A model generated the notes under the pieces. That model did no database searches. It saw only the letters and a program-made list of their open reading frames with translations, and was not told the origin of the DNA. Source: Streptomyces sp. 6-11-2 (GTDB lineage: Bacteria > Actinomycetota > Actinomycetes > Streptomycetales > Streptomycetaceae). From it: DNA of 64,000 nucleotides. The stretch spans positions 6,758,001 to 6,822,000 of the forward strand of contig NZ_BJOR01000001.1 of assembly GCF_006540305.1 (NCBI RefSeq), read 5' to 3'. This document shows positions 35,148-44,660 of the stretch, piece after piece (position 1 is the first letter of the stretch; each line of letters opens with the position of its first letter). A program made the translations under genes and the position numbers.

Positions 35148-36401
35148 GTGAAGAAGCGTTACTCGATGGGTTTCTATCTCGCCGGAGCGGTCGCGGCCCG
35201 TGCCGGGGACGAGATGTCGGGACCGGCGCTGATGCTGGCGGGATTCGCCCTGGCCGGGTCGACCGCTGACGCGTCGTCGCTGCTCGCGGGTGTCACGGTC
35301 TCCGCCGCGGCAGGAGGGCCGGTGCTCGGGGTGCTCCTCGACAGGGCCGGACGGCCGGGCCGCCTGGTGGCCGCAGCCCTCGTCCTGTACGCGGCGGGCC
35401 TGGGTCTGATCGTTGTGGGGCTCGACCGGTTGCCGTTCGCCGCCACCGTCCTGATCGCCGTGGTGACGGGGCTGCTGGGGCCGGCCCTGTCGGGTGGTTG
35501 GACCGCCCAGCTTCCTCGGGCGGTGCCCGGCGACCGCCTGCCCCGGGCGATCGCGCTCGACGCCATGACGTTCAGCGCGGCGAGCCTGGCGGGTCCGGCA
35601 CTCGCGGGCGTCGTGGCGGAGGCGCTGGGAGCCCCGTCGGCGGTGGTGGTCGCCGCGGCGCTCATCGTCTCGGCACTGCCCGCCGCGTGGCTGCTGCCCG
35701 CTGGCCTCGGTGGGACGCGGGGCGCTGGCCTCGGTGGGACGCGGGATGCGCGCCCCGGTCGGACGCGGGACGCTCGGGCCGCCTCGGTGATCGGCGACCT
35801 CGCCGCCGGAACGCGGGTCATCGTCGGAAGACCGCCGTTGGCCCGAGCGACCCTCACCTCGATCGTCACCTGTGTCGCCCAGGGCATGCTGACGGCCTGC
35901 CTCCCGCTCCTGGGCGAACGTGCCCTGGGCGGAGCCGGCCGTGGCGCGGTGCTGCTCTCCTGCGCGGCGATCTCCGCCCTGGTGGCCAACGCGGTCCTCG
36001 CCCGGTTCCCGCGCTCGATCGCCCCCGACACCGTCATCTGGGCCGGTGCGCTCGTCCAGGCCGCCGCGTTGGCCCTGTGCGTGTCGGGACGACCGGCCGT
36101 GCTCGTCGTGGCCGTCCTCATCCTCGGAGCAGGTGAAGGACCCCAGCTGGCCGCCTTGTTCGCGGTCCGCCACCGGGAGGCCCCAGAACACCTGCGCGGC
36201 CAGATCTTCACCACCGGCGCCAGCCTGAAGATCACCGGATTCGCCCTGGGAGCGGCGGTCGCCGGACCGGCCGCGAACTGGTCCCTCCCAGGTGCTTCGG
36301 CGCTCGCGGCGACCGTGGCGGCCCTCGCGGCGCTGGTCTTCTTCGCCGTCCCGTCGACGAAGGTCGCCCCGTCCGCGGGCCGGGCCGGGCCCCACTCCTG
36401 A
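35148..36401 (+). CDS. MFS transporter
   Basis: About 417 residues with ~12 hydrophobic helices. The A-motif-like GVLLDRAGRPGRL follows helix 2. A tandem octapeptide repeat lies in the central cytoplasmic loop. The start is uncertain (GTG 35148, ATG 35166 or TTG 35121); none has a strong ribosome site. Divergent arrangement with the CGNR regulator points to regulated efflux. The substrate is unknown. Confidence 0.82.
   Translation: MKKRYSMGFYLAGAVAARAGDEMSGPALMLAGFALAGSTADASSLLAGVTVSAAAGGPVLGVLLDRAGRPGRLVAAALVLYAAGLGLIVVGLDRLPFAATVLIAVVTGLLGPALSGGWTAQLPRAVPGDRLPRAIALDAMTFSAASLAGPALAGVVAEALGAPSAVVVAAALIVSALPAAWLLPAGLGGTRGAGLGGTRDARPGRTRDARAASVIGDLAAGTRVIVGRPPLARATLTSIVTCVAQGMLTACLPLLGERALGGAGRGAVLLSCAAISALVANAVLARFPRSIAPDTVIWAGALVQAAALALCVSGRPAVLVVAVLILGAGEGPQLAALFAVRHREAPEHLRGQIFTTGASLKITGFALGAAVAGPAANWSLPGASALAATVAALAALVFFAVPSTKVAPSAGRAGPHS
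35700..35771 (+). repeat. Three 24-bp tandem repeats inside an MFS gene
   Basis: Units begin at 35700, 35724 and 35748; the first two are almost identical and the third has diverged. They encode AGLGGTRG, AGLGGTRD and ARPGRTRD, an Arg/Gly-rich insert in the loop between the two halves of the transporter, without a frame change. Confidence 0.85.
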
Positions 36402-36421
36402 GCGAACTCGGCCGACGCTCG

Positions 36422-37147
36422 TCAGTCCGACTCCGCTCCACCCTCTCTCTGCTCCGGAGCCGTCTTCTTCCGGTCGCCCCGCTCCGGCCCCGTGTGCTCC
36501 TCCTGACCGGCCGCGGCCGCCGGGAACATGCGCCCGGACTTGTCCTCCTGGGCGAGGCGGCGCATGGCGAGCAGGGCGGGCTCCAGGAGGACGGACACCA
36601 CCACGGCGCGCTCGGCCCGCTCCAGCGGGCCGGACATGCCGTTGAGCTGTTCCAGGTCCAACGTCGACATTTTGTCGACGAGTTCGGCGTAGGGCAGCAG
36701 CGTCCGCCAGTCGATGCCCGCGCCGAGGTCGGCGAGGGCGTCCAGGATGCCGCCCAACTCCCCGATCGCGGACGTTTCCTCGTTCACGTCCCACCCCATC
36801 TCCGCCACCAGTCGGAGCGCGTCGGCGGCGCCGGGAGGTGTGGCCTCCTGCGACTGCTTCTCCTTGGCCTTGAGGTCGGCGGGGCGGGCGTTGATCACGA
36901 TGCCCAGGATCTGATGCAGGTCGCCCTCGTGCGTGACCGCGGAGAGGATCTCCTTCGTCGCGCCGACCGACAGCTGCCGCACGCTGATGAGGGTGCGGAT
37001 CAGCCGGAGCCGGCGCAGGTGGTCCTCGTCGTAGACGGCCTGGTTGGCTGCCGTCGCGTGCCCCGGGGGCAGCAGCCCGTCCCGCAGGTAGTACTTGATC
37101 GTGGGGATGGGCACCCCACTGCGTCGGCTGAGTTCCGAGATCTTCAT
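36422..37147 (-). CDS. MerR-family transcriptional regulator
   Basis: About 241 residues. The winged helix MKISELSRRSGVPIPTIKYY, LRDGLLPPG and LRRLRLIRTLI are typical of MerR-type activators. The C-terminal part is long, helical and ends in a charged tail; no metal-binding Cys set is seen, so a drug-like ligand is more likely than a metal. GTG 37159 is an alternative start. It faces a small ORF and a 14-helix MFS pump. Confidence 0.85.
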   Translation of the reverse strand: MKISELSRRSGVPIPTIKYYLRDGLLPPGHATAANQAVYDEDHLRRLRLIRTLISVRQLSVGATKEILSAVTHEGDLHQILGIVINARPADLKAKEKQSQEATPPGAADALRLVAEMGWDVNEETSAIGELGGILDALADLGAGIDWRTLLPYAELVDKMSTLDLEQLNGMSGPLERAERAVVVSVLLEPALLAMRRLAQEDKSGRMFPAAAAGQEEHTGPERGDRKKTAPEQREGGAESD

Positions 37148-37170
37148 CGAGCCACTCACTTACAAATAAC

Positions 37171-37201
37171 GGATAACGGATCGCGCTACTATCTATTATC
37201 C
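37171..37201. promoter_or_regulatory. Candidate MerR operator / divergent promoter
   Basis: GGATAACGGAT (37171-37181) and ATCTATTATCC (37191-37201) form an interrupted dyad with GGATAA/TTATCC ends in the AT-rich gap just before the MerR gene. It fits the long-spacer dyads bound by MerR-type activators. Confidence 0.45.
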
Positions 37202-37297
37202 TTGCCGAAGGTCTTCTTCTGGAAGGTGGGCGCCGTTGTGCCTGCTCTCGGGTGGTTCACTCCTCGTCCTGTTCCCCCGCACTCCCGCGTCATCGTC

Positions 37298-37459
37298 ATG
37301 GCATCCCGCTTCGAGCCGAAGTTGCTGTCGGACGTGCCGCGGTTGTCTCCCTGGTTCTTCGCGCTCGCCGCCTGGGAAGACCGTAACGGCCTGTACACCT
37401 GGGCCGAGCGCCGGCTGGCCGAGAAGGCGCGCCTGGACGCCGAGGGTCGCGCGGCCTGA
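37298..37459 (+). CDS. Small ORF, possible 53-residue protein
   Basis: The frame encodes MASRFEPKLLSDVPRLSPWF, an aromatic-rich middle and a charged C-terminal helix (RRLAEKARLDAEG). Codon use is streptomycete-like. There is no clear ribosome site and no family is recognised. It may be a real leader gene of the MFS operon or the tail of a lost gene. Confidence 0.35.
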   Translation: MASRFEPKLLSDVPRLSPWFFALAAWEDRNGLYTWAERRLAEKARLDAEGRAA

Positions 37460-37520
37460 CCGTACCCGGGTCGCCGCGCGCCGAGGTGCGCCGTCGTTGC
37501 CCGCGCGCCGCCCCGCTTTC

Positions 37521-37546
37521 GTCATCTGTTCTCGTCATCTGTTCTC
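37521..37546 (+). repeat. 13-bp tandem direct repeat before an MFS gene
   Basis: GTCATCTGTTCTC is repeated twice without spacer, 15 bp before the GGAGG ribosome site of the MFS gene. It could be a direct-repeat operator or a small slippage duplication. Confidence 0.7.
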
Positions 37547-37573
37547 GTCGTCCCGCACCATGGAGGATTTGTC

Positions 37574-39040
37574 ATGAGCACGCTCAATATTCCGGTGGGG
37601 AACTCGACTGGGCGCCGCCGATATCCACTGGCGTTCGTCGTCCTCGCCTCCGGCCTGCCCATGTTCATGGTGGCGCTCGACAACCTGGTCGTCTCCACGG
37701 CGCTGCGCACCATGGCCGTCGACCTCGGCGCGACCACGACCCAACTGCAGTGGTTCGTCAACGCCTACGTCCTCAGCTTCGCCTGCCTGCTGCTGACCGG
37801 CGCCGCGCTGGGCGACCGGTTCGGCCGGCGTCGGGTGTTCGTGACCGGTATCGCGCTGTTCACCCTCGCCTCGATGGGCTGCGGCCTCGCCGACAGCAGC
37901 GGCCGACTCATCGTCATGCGCGCTCTTCAGGGCCTCGGCGCAGCCGCGGTGATGCCACTGTCGCTGACGCTGCTGGCCGAGGAGGTGCCGGAGCGCAAGC
38001 GCAACCTGGCGCTCGGACTGTGGTCGGCGGTCAGCGGTCTGGCGGTGGCGCTCGGGCCCGTGGTCGGCGGCGCGGTCGTCGACGGCCTGGACTGGCAGTG
38101 GATCTTCTGGATCAACGTCCCGGTCTGCGTGGTCGCCGTCCCGCTGGCGCTCGTGGTCCTCGGCGAGAGCTCGCTGCCCCGAACCCGGCTGGACCTGCCC
38201 GGCATGCTGCTCGCCACCGCCGGACTGGTCGCGATCGTCTGGGGGATCGTCAACGGCGAGCCGGAGGGGTGGAGTTCGGCCAGGATTCTGTCGGCGTTCA
38301 TCGGCGGCGCAATGCTCCTGGCCCTGTTCGTGCTGTGGGAGCGGCGTGCCGAACACCCGCTGCTGCCGCTGTCCTTCTACCGCGACCGCGCCTTCGTGTT
38401 CTCCAACATCGTCTCTGCGGCCATGTACTTCGGCGTCTTCGGCTCGATCTTCCTGCTCGCCCAGTTCTTCCAGATCGCACCCGTGCGCACCCCGCTGGAG
38501 GCCGGTGTGCTGACCCTGGCCTGGACCCTGATGCCGATGTTCGTCGCACCGGTGGCGGGCGCCCTGACCGACAGGGCGGGCGGCGGCCGGCTGATGGCCC
38601 TCGGTCTGCTTCTCCAGGGCGTCGGACTGGCCTGGATCGACCTGGTCGCCACCGCCGACACTCCCTACTCGCACGTCGTCGGCGCCATGATCATCGCGGG
38701 TACGGGGATGGGCCTGGTCTTCGCGCCGACGGCGGCGGTCGTACTCGGCTCGGTGGACGCGCGCCACCGGGGCAAGGCCTCCGGAGCCAACAACACCGTC
38801 CGCGAGATCGGGGGCGCCCTCGGCATCGCTGTACTGGGCAGCGTCTTCGTCCACTACGGCAGCCCCCGCAGCGCCCAGGACTTCGTCGACGGCATGCGCC
38901 CGGCGATCTGGATCGGCGTCGCCGTGGTGCTCGTCGGCGCACTGTGCGCTCTGGCCATCCCCCGGGCGGTGACGGCGAAGAGGACCCCCGCCGCCGAGGA
39001 ACGGGAGAGCGAGCGGACTCCGAGCCCCACCGGAGCGTGA
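37574..39040 (+). CDS. DHA2-type (QacA/EmrB-like) MFS drug exporter
   Basis: A 488-residue pump with about 14 hydrophobic helices. Family markers are helix 1 with MVALDNLVVSTALRTM (the D1 motif), TGAALGDRFGRRRVF (motif A), RALQGLGAAAVMP (motif B) and GLWSAVSGLAVALGPVVGG (motif C, antiporter). GGAGGATTTGTC precedes the ATG. The divergent MerR protein is the likely ligand-responsive activator. It should export cationic or hydrophobic drugs in exchange for protons. Confidence 0.9.
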   Translation: MSTLNIPVGNSTGRRRYPLAFVVLASGLPMFMVALDNLVVSTALRTMAVDLGATTTQLQWFVNAYVLSFACLLLTGAALGDRFGRRRVFVTGIALFTLASMGCGLADSSGRLIVMRALQGLGAAAVMPLSLTLLAEEVPERKRNLALGLWSAVSGLAVALGPVVGGAVVDGLDWQWIFWINVPVCVVAVPLALVVLGESSLPRTRLDLPGMLLATAGLVAIVWGIVNGEPEGWSSARILSAFIGGAMLLALFVLWERRAEHPLLPLSFYRDRAFVFSNIVSAAMYFGVFGSIFLLAQFFQIAPVRTPLEAGVLTLAWTLMPMFVAPVAGALTDRAGGGRLMALGLLLQGVGLAWIDLVATADTPYSHVVGAMIIAGTGMGLVFAPTAAVVLGSVDARHRGKASGANNTVREIGGALGIAVLGSVFVHYGSPRSAQDFVDGMRPAIWIGVAVVLVGALCALAIPRAVTAKRTPAAEERESERTPSPTGA

Positions 39041-39216
39041 ACTCAAGCGCTGCTCACCGGACTTGGCGTGCTCAACGGGCGTCCGCAGGGGAGACCCGCT
39101 CAAGATCGACGAGCGCCGTGGGGCGCTGTGTGCGCACGGTGGAAGTACCGGCGGGTGACTGTCCCGGTGCGGGGCCGCCGAGCCGCGCGCACCGTTACGC
39201 ACATGGGGAAAGCATC

Positions 39217-40890
39217 ATGACCAAGAGCACCGTGCGGACTTCCGCCCCTCCGAGCGCCCTGGCGGATCCGCTGCTGAACCACGGGGTGGCGTTCACCCAG
39301 GCGGAGCGGGACGAGCTGGGCCTGACCGGGCGGCTGCCGTCGGGGGTGCTGACACTCGAGCAGCAGGCGCGGCGCGCCTACGACCAGTTGCAGGCCCAGG
39401 GCGGCGACTTGGCCAAGAACGTGTTCCTGGAGCAGCTCCACGACCGCAACGAGACCCTGTACTACCGGGTGCTCACCGATCACCTGGTGGATCTGTTGCC
39501 CATCGTGTACGACCCCACGGTCGGCGAGGCGATCGAGAAGTACTCCCACGAGTACCGCCGCCCCCGGGGTGTCTTCCTGTCCGTCGACCGCCCGGAGGAC
39601 ATCGAGAAGGCCTTCGCCACGCTTCGGCTCGGGCCCGAGGACGTGGACCTGATCGTGTGCACGGACGCGGAGGAGATCCTGGGCATCGGCGACTGGGGCG
39701 TGGGCGGCATCCAGATCTCGGTCGGCAAGCTGGCCGTGTACACGGCGGCCGCCGGCATCGACCCGCGCCGCGTCATCCCCGTGTCGCTGGACGTGGGCAC
39801 GGACCGGGCGTCCCTGCTGGACGACCCGCTGTACCTGGGCAACCGGCACCACAGGGTGCGCGGCGCCGGCTACGACGCGTTCATCGAGAGGTACCTGCGG
39901 ACCGCGTCGTCGATGTTCCCCGGCGCGCTGCTGCACTTCGAGGACTTCGGCCCCAGCAACGCCCGGCGGATCCTGGAGGCCTACGGCGGCACCTACCGGA
40001 TCTTCAACGACGACATGCAGGGCACCGGGGCGATCACCCTGGCCGCGGCGCTGTCGGCCGTCAAGGTCAGCGGTGTGCCGATGCGTGAGCAGAAGCTCGT
40101 GGTCTTCGGTGCCGGCACCGCCGGTGTCGGTATCGCCGACCAGTTGCGCGACGCCATGATCCGTGACGGCGCGAGCCGCGAGCAGGCCACCGCACAGGTG
40201 TGGCTGATCGACAAACAGGGCCTGCTCACCCGTGACATGGCCGATCTGCGCGACTACCAGCGGCCGTACGCGCGCGATCCGGCGGAGGTCGCGGGCTGGG
40301 CGGGTGACGGCGGCGCGATCTCCCTGCTGGAGACCGTGCGCCGGGTCGAACCGACCATCCTGCTGGGCACCTCCACCGTGCACGGGGCGTTCACCCGCGA
40401 GGTCGTCGAGGCCATGGCCGCCGGCACCGAGCGGCCGGTCATCTTCCCGATCTCCAACCCCACGTCGCGCATCGAGGCCGTGCCCGCCGACGTCATCGCC
40501 TGGTCCAAGGGCAAGGCCCTGGTCGCCGTCGGCATCCCCGCCGCGCCCGTGGACTACGGCGGAGTGACCTACCGGATCGCCCAGGCCAACAACGCGCTGC
40601 TGTATCCCGGCCTGGGTCTGGGCACGATCGTCTCCCGCGCTTCGCACGTGACCGCCGGCATGCTGCTCGCGGCGGCGCAGGCGGTGGCCGACCAGGTCGA
40701 CGTCTCCGCGCCCGGAGCCTCGCTGCTCCCGCCGGTGGAGAACCTGCGCGAGTCGTCGGCGCTCACCGCGGCGGCCGTGGTCCGCGCGGCCGTCGGCGAG
40801 GGCGTCGCCGCCCACCAGCCCGCCGACCCCGACCGGGCGGTCCGCCACGCCATGTGGCAGCCCGTCTACGCGGGCGGAGCGGATTCATGA
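39217..40890 (+). CDS. maeA: NAD-dependent malic enzyme (malate dehydrogenase, oxaloacetate-decarboxylating)
   Basis: A 557-residue malic enzyme of the long MaeA/SfcA group, converting malate to pyruvate, CO2 and NADH. Visible are NETLYYRVL and [20 protein letters not shown], the catalytic stretch [46 protein letters not shown] and the NAD fold [16 protein letters not shown], then [12 protein letters not shown]. The gene overlaps fumC by four bases, so fumarate and malate turnover are coupled. The long gap before it (39041-39216) probably contains the promoter. Confidence 0.92.
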   Translation: MTKSTVRTSAPPSALADPLLNHGVAFTQAERDELGLTGRLPSGVLTLEQQARRAYDQLQAQGGDLAKNVFLEQLHDRNETLYYRVLTDHLVDLLPIVYDPTVGEAIEKYSHEYRRPRGVFLSVDRPEDIEKAFATLRLGPEDVDLIVCTDAEEILGIGDWGVGGIQISVGKLAVYTAAAGIDPRRVIPVSLDVGTDRASLLDDPLYLGNRHHRVRGAGYDAFIERYLRTASSMFPGALLHFEDFGPSNARRILEAYGGTYRIFNDDMQGTGAITLAAALSAVKVSGVPMREQKLVVFGAGTAGVGIADQLRDAMIRDGASREQATAQVWLIDKQGLLTRDMADLRDYQRPYARDPAEVAGWAGDGGAISLLETVRRVEPTILLGTSTVHGAFTREVVEAMAAGTERPVIFPISNPTSRIEAVPADVIAWSKGKALVAVGIPAAPVDYGGVTYRIAQANNALLYPGLGLGTIVSRASHVTAGMLLAAAQAVADQVDVSAPGASLLPPVENLRESSALTAAAVVRAAVGEGVAAHQPADPDRAVRHAMWQPVYAGGADS

Positions 40891-42380
40891 CACCGCCCGG
40901 CGCCGGCGCGACCCCGGACGGCGACGCCCGGGACGACCCCGCCCCGAAGATCCGCGACATACCCGTCGGACTGCACGCGACCGGCACTCGGCGGGAGACC
41001 GACTCGATGGGCGCCGTCGACGTCCCGGCCGACCGCTACTGGGGTGCGCAGACCCAGCGCTCGCTGATCCACTTCTCCATCGGGGACGACCGGATGCCCA
41101 AGGCCGTCTACCACGCCTACGGCTACGTCAAGAAGGCCGCCGCGATCGTCAACGGGCGGGCCGGACGGCTGCCGGCCTGGAAGGCCCGCCTGATCGAGAA
41201 GGTGGCGGACGAGGTCATCGCCGGCGAACTCGACGACCACTTCCCGCTGTACGTGTGGCAGACCGGGTCGGGGACGCAGTCCAACATGAACACCAACGAG
41301 GTGATCGGCAACCGCGCCATCCAACTCGTCGGCGGCGAACTGGGCAGCAAGACACCCGTCCACCCCAACGACCACGTCAACATGGGGCAGTCCTCCAACG
41401 ACACCTTCCCCACCGCCATGCACATCGCCGCGATCAAGGCCGTCCGCGAGCGCCTGCTGCCCAGCGTGCGGGAACTCCGGCAGGCGATCGAGGCCAAGGC
41501 CGAGCAGTGGCACGACGTGGTCAAGACCGGCCGCACCCATCTGGAGGACGCCGTGCCGCTCACCGCCGGACAGGAGTGGTCCGGCTACGCCCACCAGCTC
41601 GAGCAGGCGGCCGGCCGGCTCACCGGATCCGCGGAGGGGCTGTACGAGCTGGCCATGGGCGGCACCGCGGTCGGGACCGGGCTCAACGCCCCGCCCGGAT
41701 TCGGCGAGCGGGTCGCCGCCGAGATCGCCTCCGCGACCGGCCTCCCGTTCACCACGGCCGAGAACAAGTTCGCGGCCCAAGGCGGTCTGGACGCCATGGT
41801 CGGCGCCTCGGCCGGGCTGAGGGCGCTGGCCGTGCCGTTGATGAAGATCGCCAACGATATCCGCTGGCTGGCCTCCGGACCCCGCTGCGGCCTGGCGGAA
41901 CTGAGCCTCCCGGCGAACGAGCCGGGCTCCTCGATCATGCCGGGCAAGGTCAATCCGACCCAGTGCGAGGCGATGGTCATGGTCTGCATCCAGGTGCTGG
42001 CCGAGGACACCGCCGTCGCCTTCGCCGGCTCACAGGGCAACTTCGAGCTCAACGCCATGCGCCCGGTCGTCATCAACAACTTCCTGCACGCGGCCACCAT
42101 CCTCGCCGACGCCTGCACCAAGCTGCGCCAGTACTGCGTCGAGGGCACGCGGCTCAACCGCGACCAGATCGACAGGTACGTCGACCGGTCACTGATGCTC
42201 GTCACCGCGCTCTCACCGGTCATCGGCTACGACAAGGCCTCGGCCATCGCCCACAGAGCCGACGACGAGGGCACCACCCTGCGCGAGGCCGCACTGGCCT
42301 CCGGCTACGTCACCGCCGAGGAATTCGACCGCGTCGTCGACCCGGCCGCCATGGTCGGCGCGGCCGGGCGGCACGGGTGA
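40887..42380 (+). CDS. fumC: Class II fumarate hydratase
   Basis: A 497-residue class II fumarase (fumarate to malate). Signatures are [65 protein letters not shown] and the mobile catalytic loop [16 protein letters not shown]. The N-terminal ~40 residues are an extra low-complexity extension. The ATG overlaps the malic enzyme stop (ATGA at 40887-40890). Streptomycetes usually carry another fumarase, so this may be a dedicated partner of the malic enzyme. Confidence 0.92.
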   Translation: MTPPGAGATPDGDARDDPAPKIRDIPVGLHATGTRRETDSMGAVDVPADRYWGAQTQRSLIHFSIGDDRMPKAVYHAYGYVKKAAAIVNGRAGRLPAWKARLIEKVADEVIAGELDDHFPLYVWQTGSGTQSNMNTNEVIGNRAIQLVGGELGSKTPVHPNDHVNMGQSSNDTFPTAMHIAAIKAVRERLLPSVRELRQAIEAKAEQWHDVVKTGRTHLEDAVPLTAGQEWSGYAHQLEQAAGRLTGSAEGLYELAMGGTAVGTGLNAPPGFGERVAAEIASATGLPFTTAENKFAAQGGLDAMVGASAGLRALAVPLMKIANDIRWLASGPRCGLAELSLPANEPGSSIMPGKVNPTQCEAMVMVCIQVLAEDTAVAFAGSQGNFELNAMRPVVINNFLHAATILADACTKLRQYCVEGTRLNRDQIDRYVDRSLMLVTALSPVIGYDKASAIAHRADDEGTTLREAALASGYVTAEEFDRVVDPAAMVGAAGRHG

Positions 42381-42461
42381 ACACGCCGTCACGCTTCGGA
42401 CCCGCCCGCCGGACGGGAGATCGCCGGGCCAGGTTTCGCTCGGCTGGGGCACATTGGAACC

Positions 42462-43616
42462 ATGCACATACGGCAGCGCCTCGACCGGCCGCGGCAGCTG
42501 TGGCGCTCGCGCCACGCGCTGGTGGCGATTCCACTGGTGCTGATCGTCGCGATCACCCTGGGGGACATCCACTCGCCGGAATCCGTCCACCTCGGCCCGC
42601 TGCTCGTCGTGGCCCCCGCCATCACCACCTCGTTCGGCGGTTACCTGCTGACCGGACTGATCGGGGCGCTGGCGGTGGGAGCGGAGGTGATCATCGCGGT
42701 GGTCCAGGGCGGAGTGGGCAGCACCAACCACATCTCGCAGCTCGTCGCGCTCGCGATCCTCTCGGTCTTCGCCATGGTGGTGTGCTTCTTCCGGGACCGG
42801 CAGAAGGCGGAGCTGGCCCAGGTGCGGTCCGTGTCCGAGGCCGCCCAGAGAGCTTTGCTGCGCCCGCTGCCCGACCACCTCGGCGACCTGCACATCGCCT
42901 CCTCGTACCTGGCGGCCGAGAAGGAGGCGTGCATCGGCGGCGACCTGTACGCGGTGACGCGCACCGGAGACCGTACACGGGTGATCGTCGGCGACGTGCG
43001 GGGAAAGGGGCTGGCCGCGATCGGGGAGGCGGCCACGCTGCTCGGCTCGTTCCGGGAGGCCGCGCACCACCACGCCACGCTGCCCGCCCTCGCGGAGGCC
43101 CTGGACCGCAGCGTCTGCCGCTACCTCACCGAATTCCCGGAAGCGGACGGGGAGGCCCAGGAGCACTTCATCACGGCGCTGCTGCTGGAGATCCCCGAGC
43201 ACAGCCCCGTGGCACGGGTCGTCCACTGCGGGCACCCGCCGCCTTTCCTGATCAGGCACGGTGACGTCATCTCCGTGACGAGTCCCCGCCCGGCGCCTCC
43301 GCTGGGCATGTCGGGACTCCGGCCGGACGCCTACGACACGCATGCCTTCTCGTTCCACCCCGGTGACACCCTGCTCCTCTACACCGACGGCGTCGTGGAG
43401 GCCCGCGACCGCGGCCGGGTCTTCTACCCGCTGCGGGAACGGGTCGCGCAGTGGACCAAGTGCGGACCCAGGACACTGGTGCAGCGCGTGGAACAGGATC
43501 TTCTCGCCCACACCGACGGGGCTCTCGGTGACGACGCCGCCATCCTCGCCATCCGGCGCGCGCCCGTGCCGCACACCGGCCTCCACCTCAGTCATCGGGT
43601 GCACGAAGCAGTCTGA
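42462..43616 (+). CDS. Membrane-anchored SpoIIE/PP2C-type phosphatase
   Basis: A 384-residue protein with three to four N-terminal membrane helices (about 20-115) and a cytoplasmic SpoIIE phosphatase domain: CIGGDLYAV, VIVGDVRGKGLAAI, VVHCGHPPPFLI, LLLYTDGVVEARDRGR and DDAAIL. This architecture (short membrane region plus phosphatase, no GAF) is abundant in streptomycetes. Its 3' end overlaps the convergent LysR gene by 29 bp. Confidence 0.88.
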   Translation: MHIRQRLDRPRQLWRSRHALVAIPLVLIVAITLGDIHSPESVHLGPLLVVAPAITTSFGGYLLTGLIGALAVGAEVIIAVVQGGVGSTNHISQLVALAILSVFAMVVCFFRDRQKAELAQVRSVSEAAQRALLRPLPDHLGDLHIASSYLAAEKEACIGGDLYAVTRTGDRTRVIVGDVRGKGLAAIGEAATLLGSFREAAHHHATLPALAEALDRSVCRYLTEFPEADGEAQEHFITALLLEIPEHSPVARVVHCGHPPPFLIRHGDVISVTSPRPAPPLGMSGLRPDAYDTHAFSFHPGDTLLLYTDGVVEARDRGRVFYPLRERVAQWTKCGPRTLVQRVEQDLLAHTDGALGDDAAILAIRRAPVPHTGLHLSHRVHEAV

Positions 43617-44472
43617 CGTGGCGCAGGAACGCGGCGACCGCGGGAGACAGGTCGCCGCGCGGATGGACGACTCCGACGGTCCAGGCCGGCGCGTGCGCGG
43701 TGAAGGGGCGGACCGGGAGTTCCGGGAACCGGGCCGCGAGCGACGGGGGCATGATGCACACACCGAGGCCCTGACGGACGAGATCGGCGGCCGCGAGCAG
43801 GTCGTTCACCTCGAACGTGACGGTGCGTTCCAGGGACGCCGCCCGGAAGGCCCTGTCGACCTCGTGCCGCACCGCCCAGCCCGGAGAGAAGTCCACCAGC
43901 GGCAGCCCGGCGGCCTCGGCCAGGGTCACCGGACCCTCGGACGGCAGACCGTCCGGCGTCGGCGCCGTCACCAGGACCATCTCCTCCCGTGACAGCAGCC
44001 GGGTCGAAAGACCACGCGGCACCGGGGTGTCCAGAGCGGTCACGGCCAGGTCGACGGCACCGTCGCGCAGCGCCCGCGGGATGTCCGCGGCCGGGGCCTG
44101 GCGCAGCCGCACCACCACGCCCGGATGCTCCCGGTGGAAGTCCGCCAGTGCCGTCGCGAGGCCGCCGTGCAGCCCTTGCATCACACCGATCGTGATCTCC
44201 CCGTGCAACTCGCCCTGCGCGAGGTCGACGGCGGCCCTGGCCTCCTCGGCAGCGCGCAGGGCGGCGCGCGCGGCCGGCAGGAAGGCGCGCCCCGCGGGGG
44301 TCAGCGACACCCGGTGGGTGGTGCGGTGGAACAGCGCCGCGCCCAGTTCGCGTTCCAGGGCGCGGACCGCGCTGGAGACCGCTGACTGCGCGACGTGCAG
44401 CCGCCGGGCCGCGGCGCTGAACCCGCCTTCTTCGGCGACCGCGACGACGACCTTCATCTCCCGAAGATCCAT
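43588..44472 (-). CDS. LysR-family transcriptional regulator
   Basis: A 294-residue regulator with the N-terminal winged helix-turn-helix (FSAAARRLHVAQSAVSSAVR, ALERELGAALFHRTTHRVSL) and a periplasmic-binding-protein-like effector domain (GEITIGVMQG to VTLAEAAGLPLVDFSPGW). ATG 44472 (MDLREMKVVVAV) is preferred over an upstream start. It is divergent from the MFS gene at 44661 and close to aromatic-catabolism remnants at 46180, which suggests a regulator of aromatic compound use. Confidence 0.88.
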   Translation of the reverse strand: MDLREMKVVVAVAEEGGFSAAARRLHVAQSAVSSAVRALERELGAALFHRTTHRVSLTPAGRAFLPAARAALRAAEEARAAVDLAQGELHGEITIGVMQGLHGGLATALADFHREHPGVVVRLRQAPAADIPRALRDGAVDLAVTALDTPVPRGLSTRLLSREEMVLVTAPTPDGLPSEGPVTLAEAAGLPLVDFSPGWAVRHEVDRAFRAASLERTVTFEVNDLLAAADLVRQGLGVCIMPPSLAARFPELPVRPFTAHAPAWTVGVVHPRGDLSPAVAAFLRHVRLLRAPDD

Positions 44473-44502
44473 GGCCGGCCTTCCCTTGGCCATCTCCCGC
44501 AC

Positions 44503-44527
44503 AGATAACCATCATCTTGGATTATCT
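44503..44527. promoter_or_regulatory. Candidate LysR operator
   Basis: AGATAA (44503-44508) and TTATCT (44522-44527) form an interrupted 25-bp dyad in the AT-richer gap between the divergent LysR and MFS genes, a typical place and shape for a LysR recognition site. Confidence 0.45.
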
Positions 44528-44660
44528 CCGCACAACGGGAAAAAAAGGATCCGCCGGGTCGTTGGCATCAGAAGGCGGTGAACGACGCGAACGAAGGACC
44601 GAGGCCGTTCCACCGCCACCGGAATCCACCGTCGAGACAGTCGAGGACGGGAGTGCTCTC

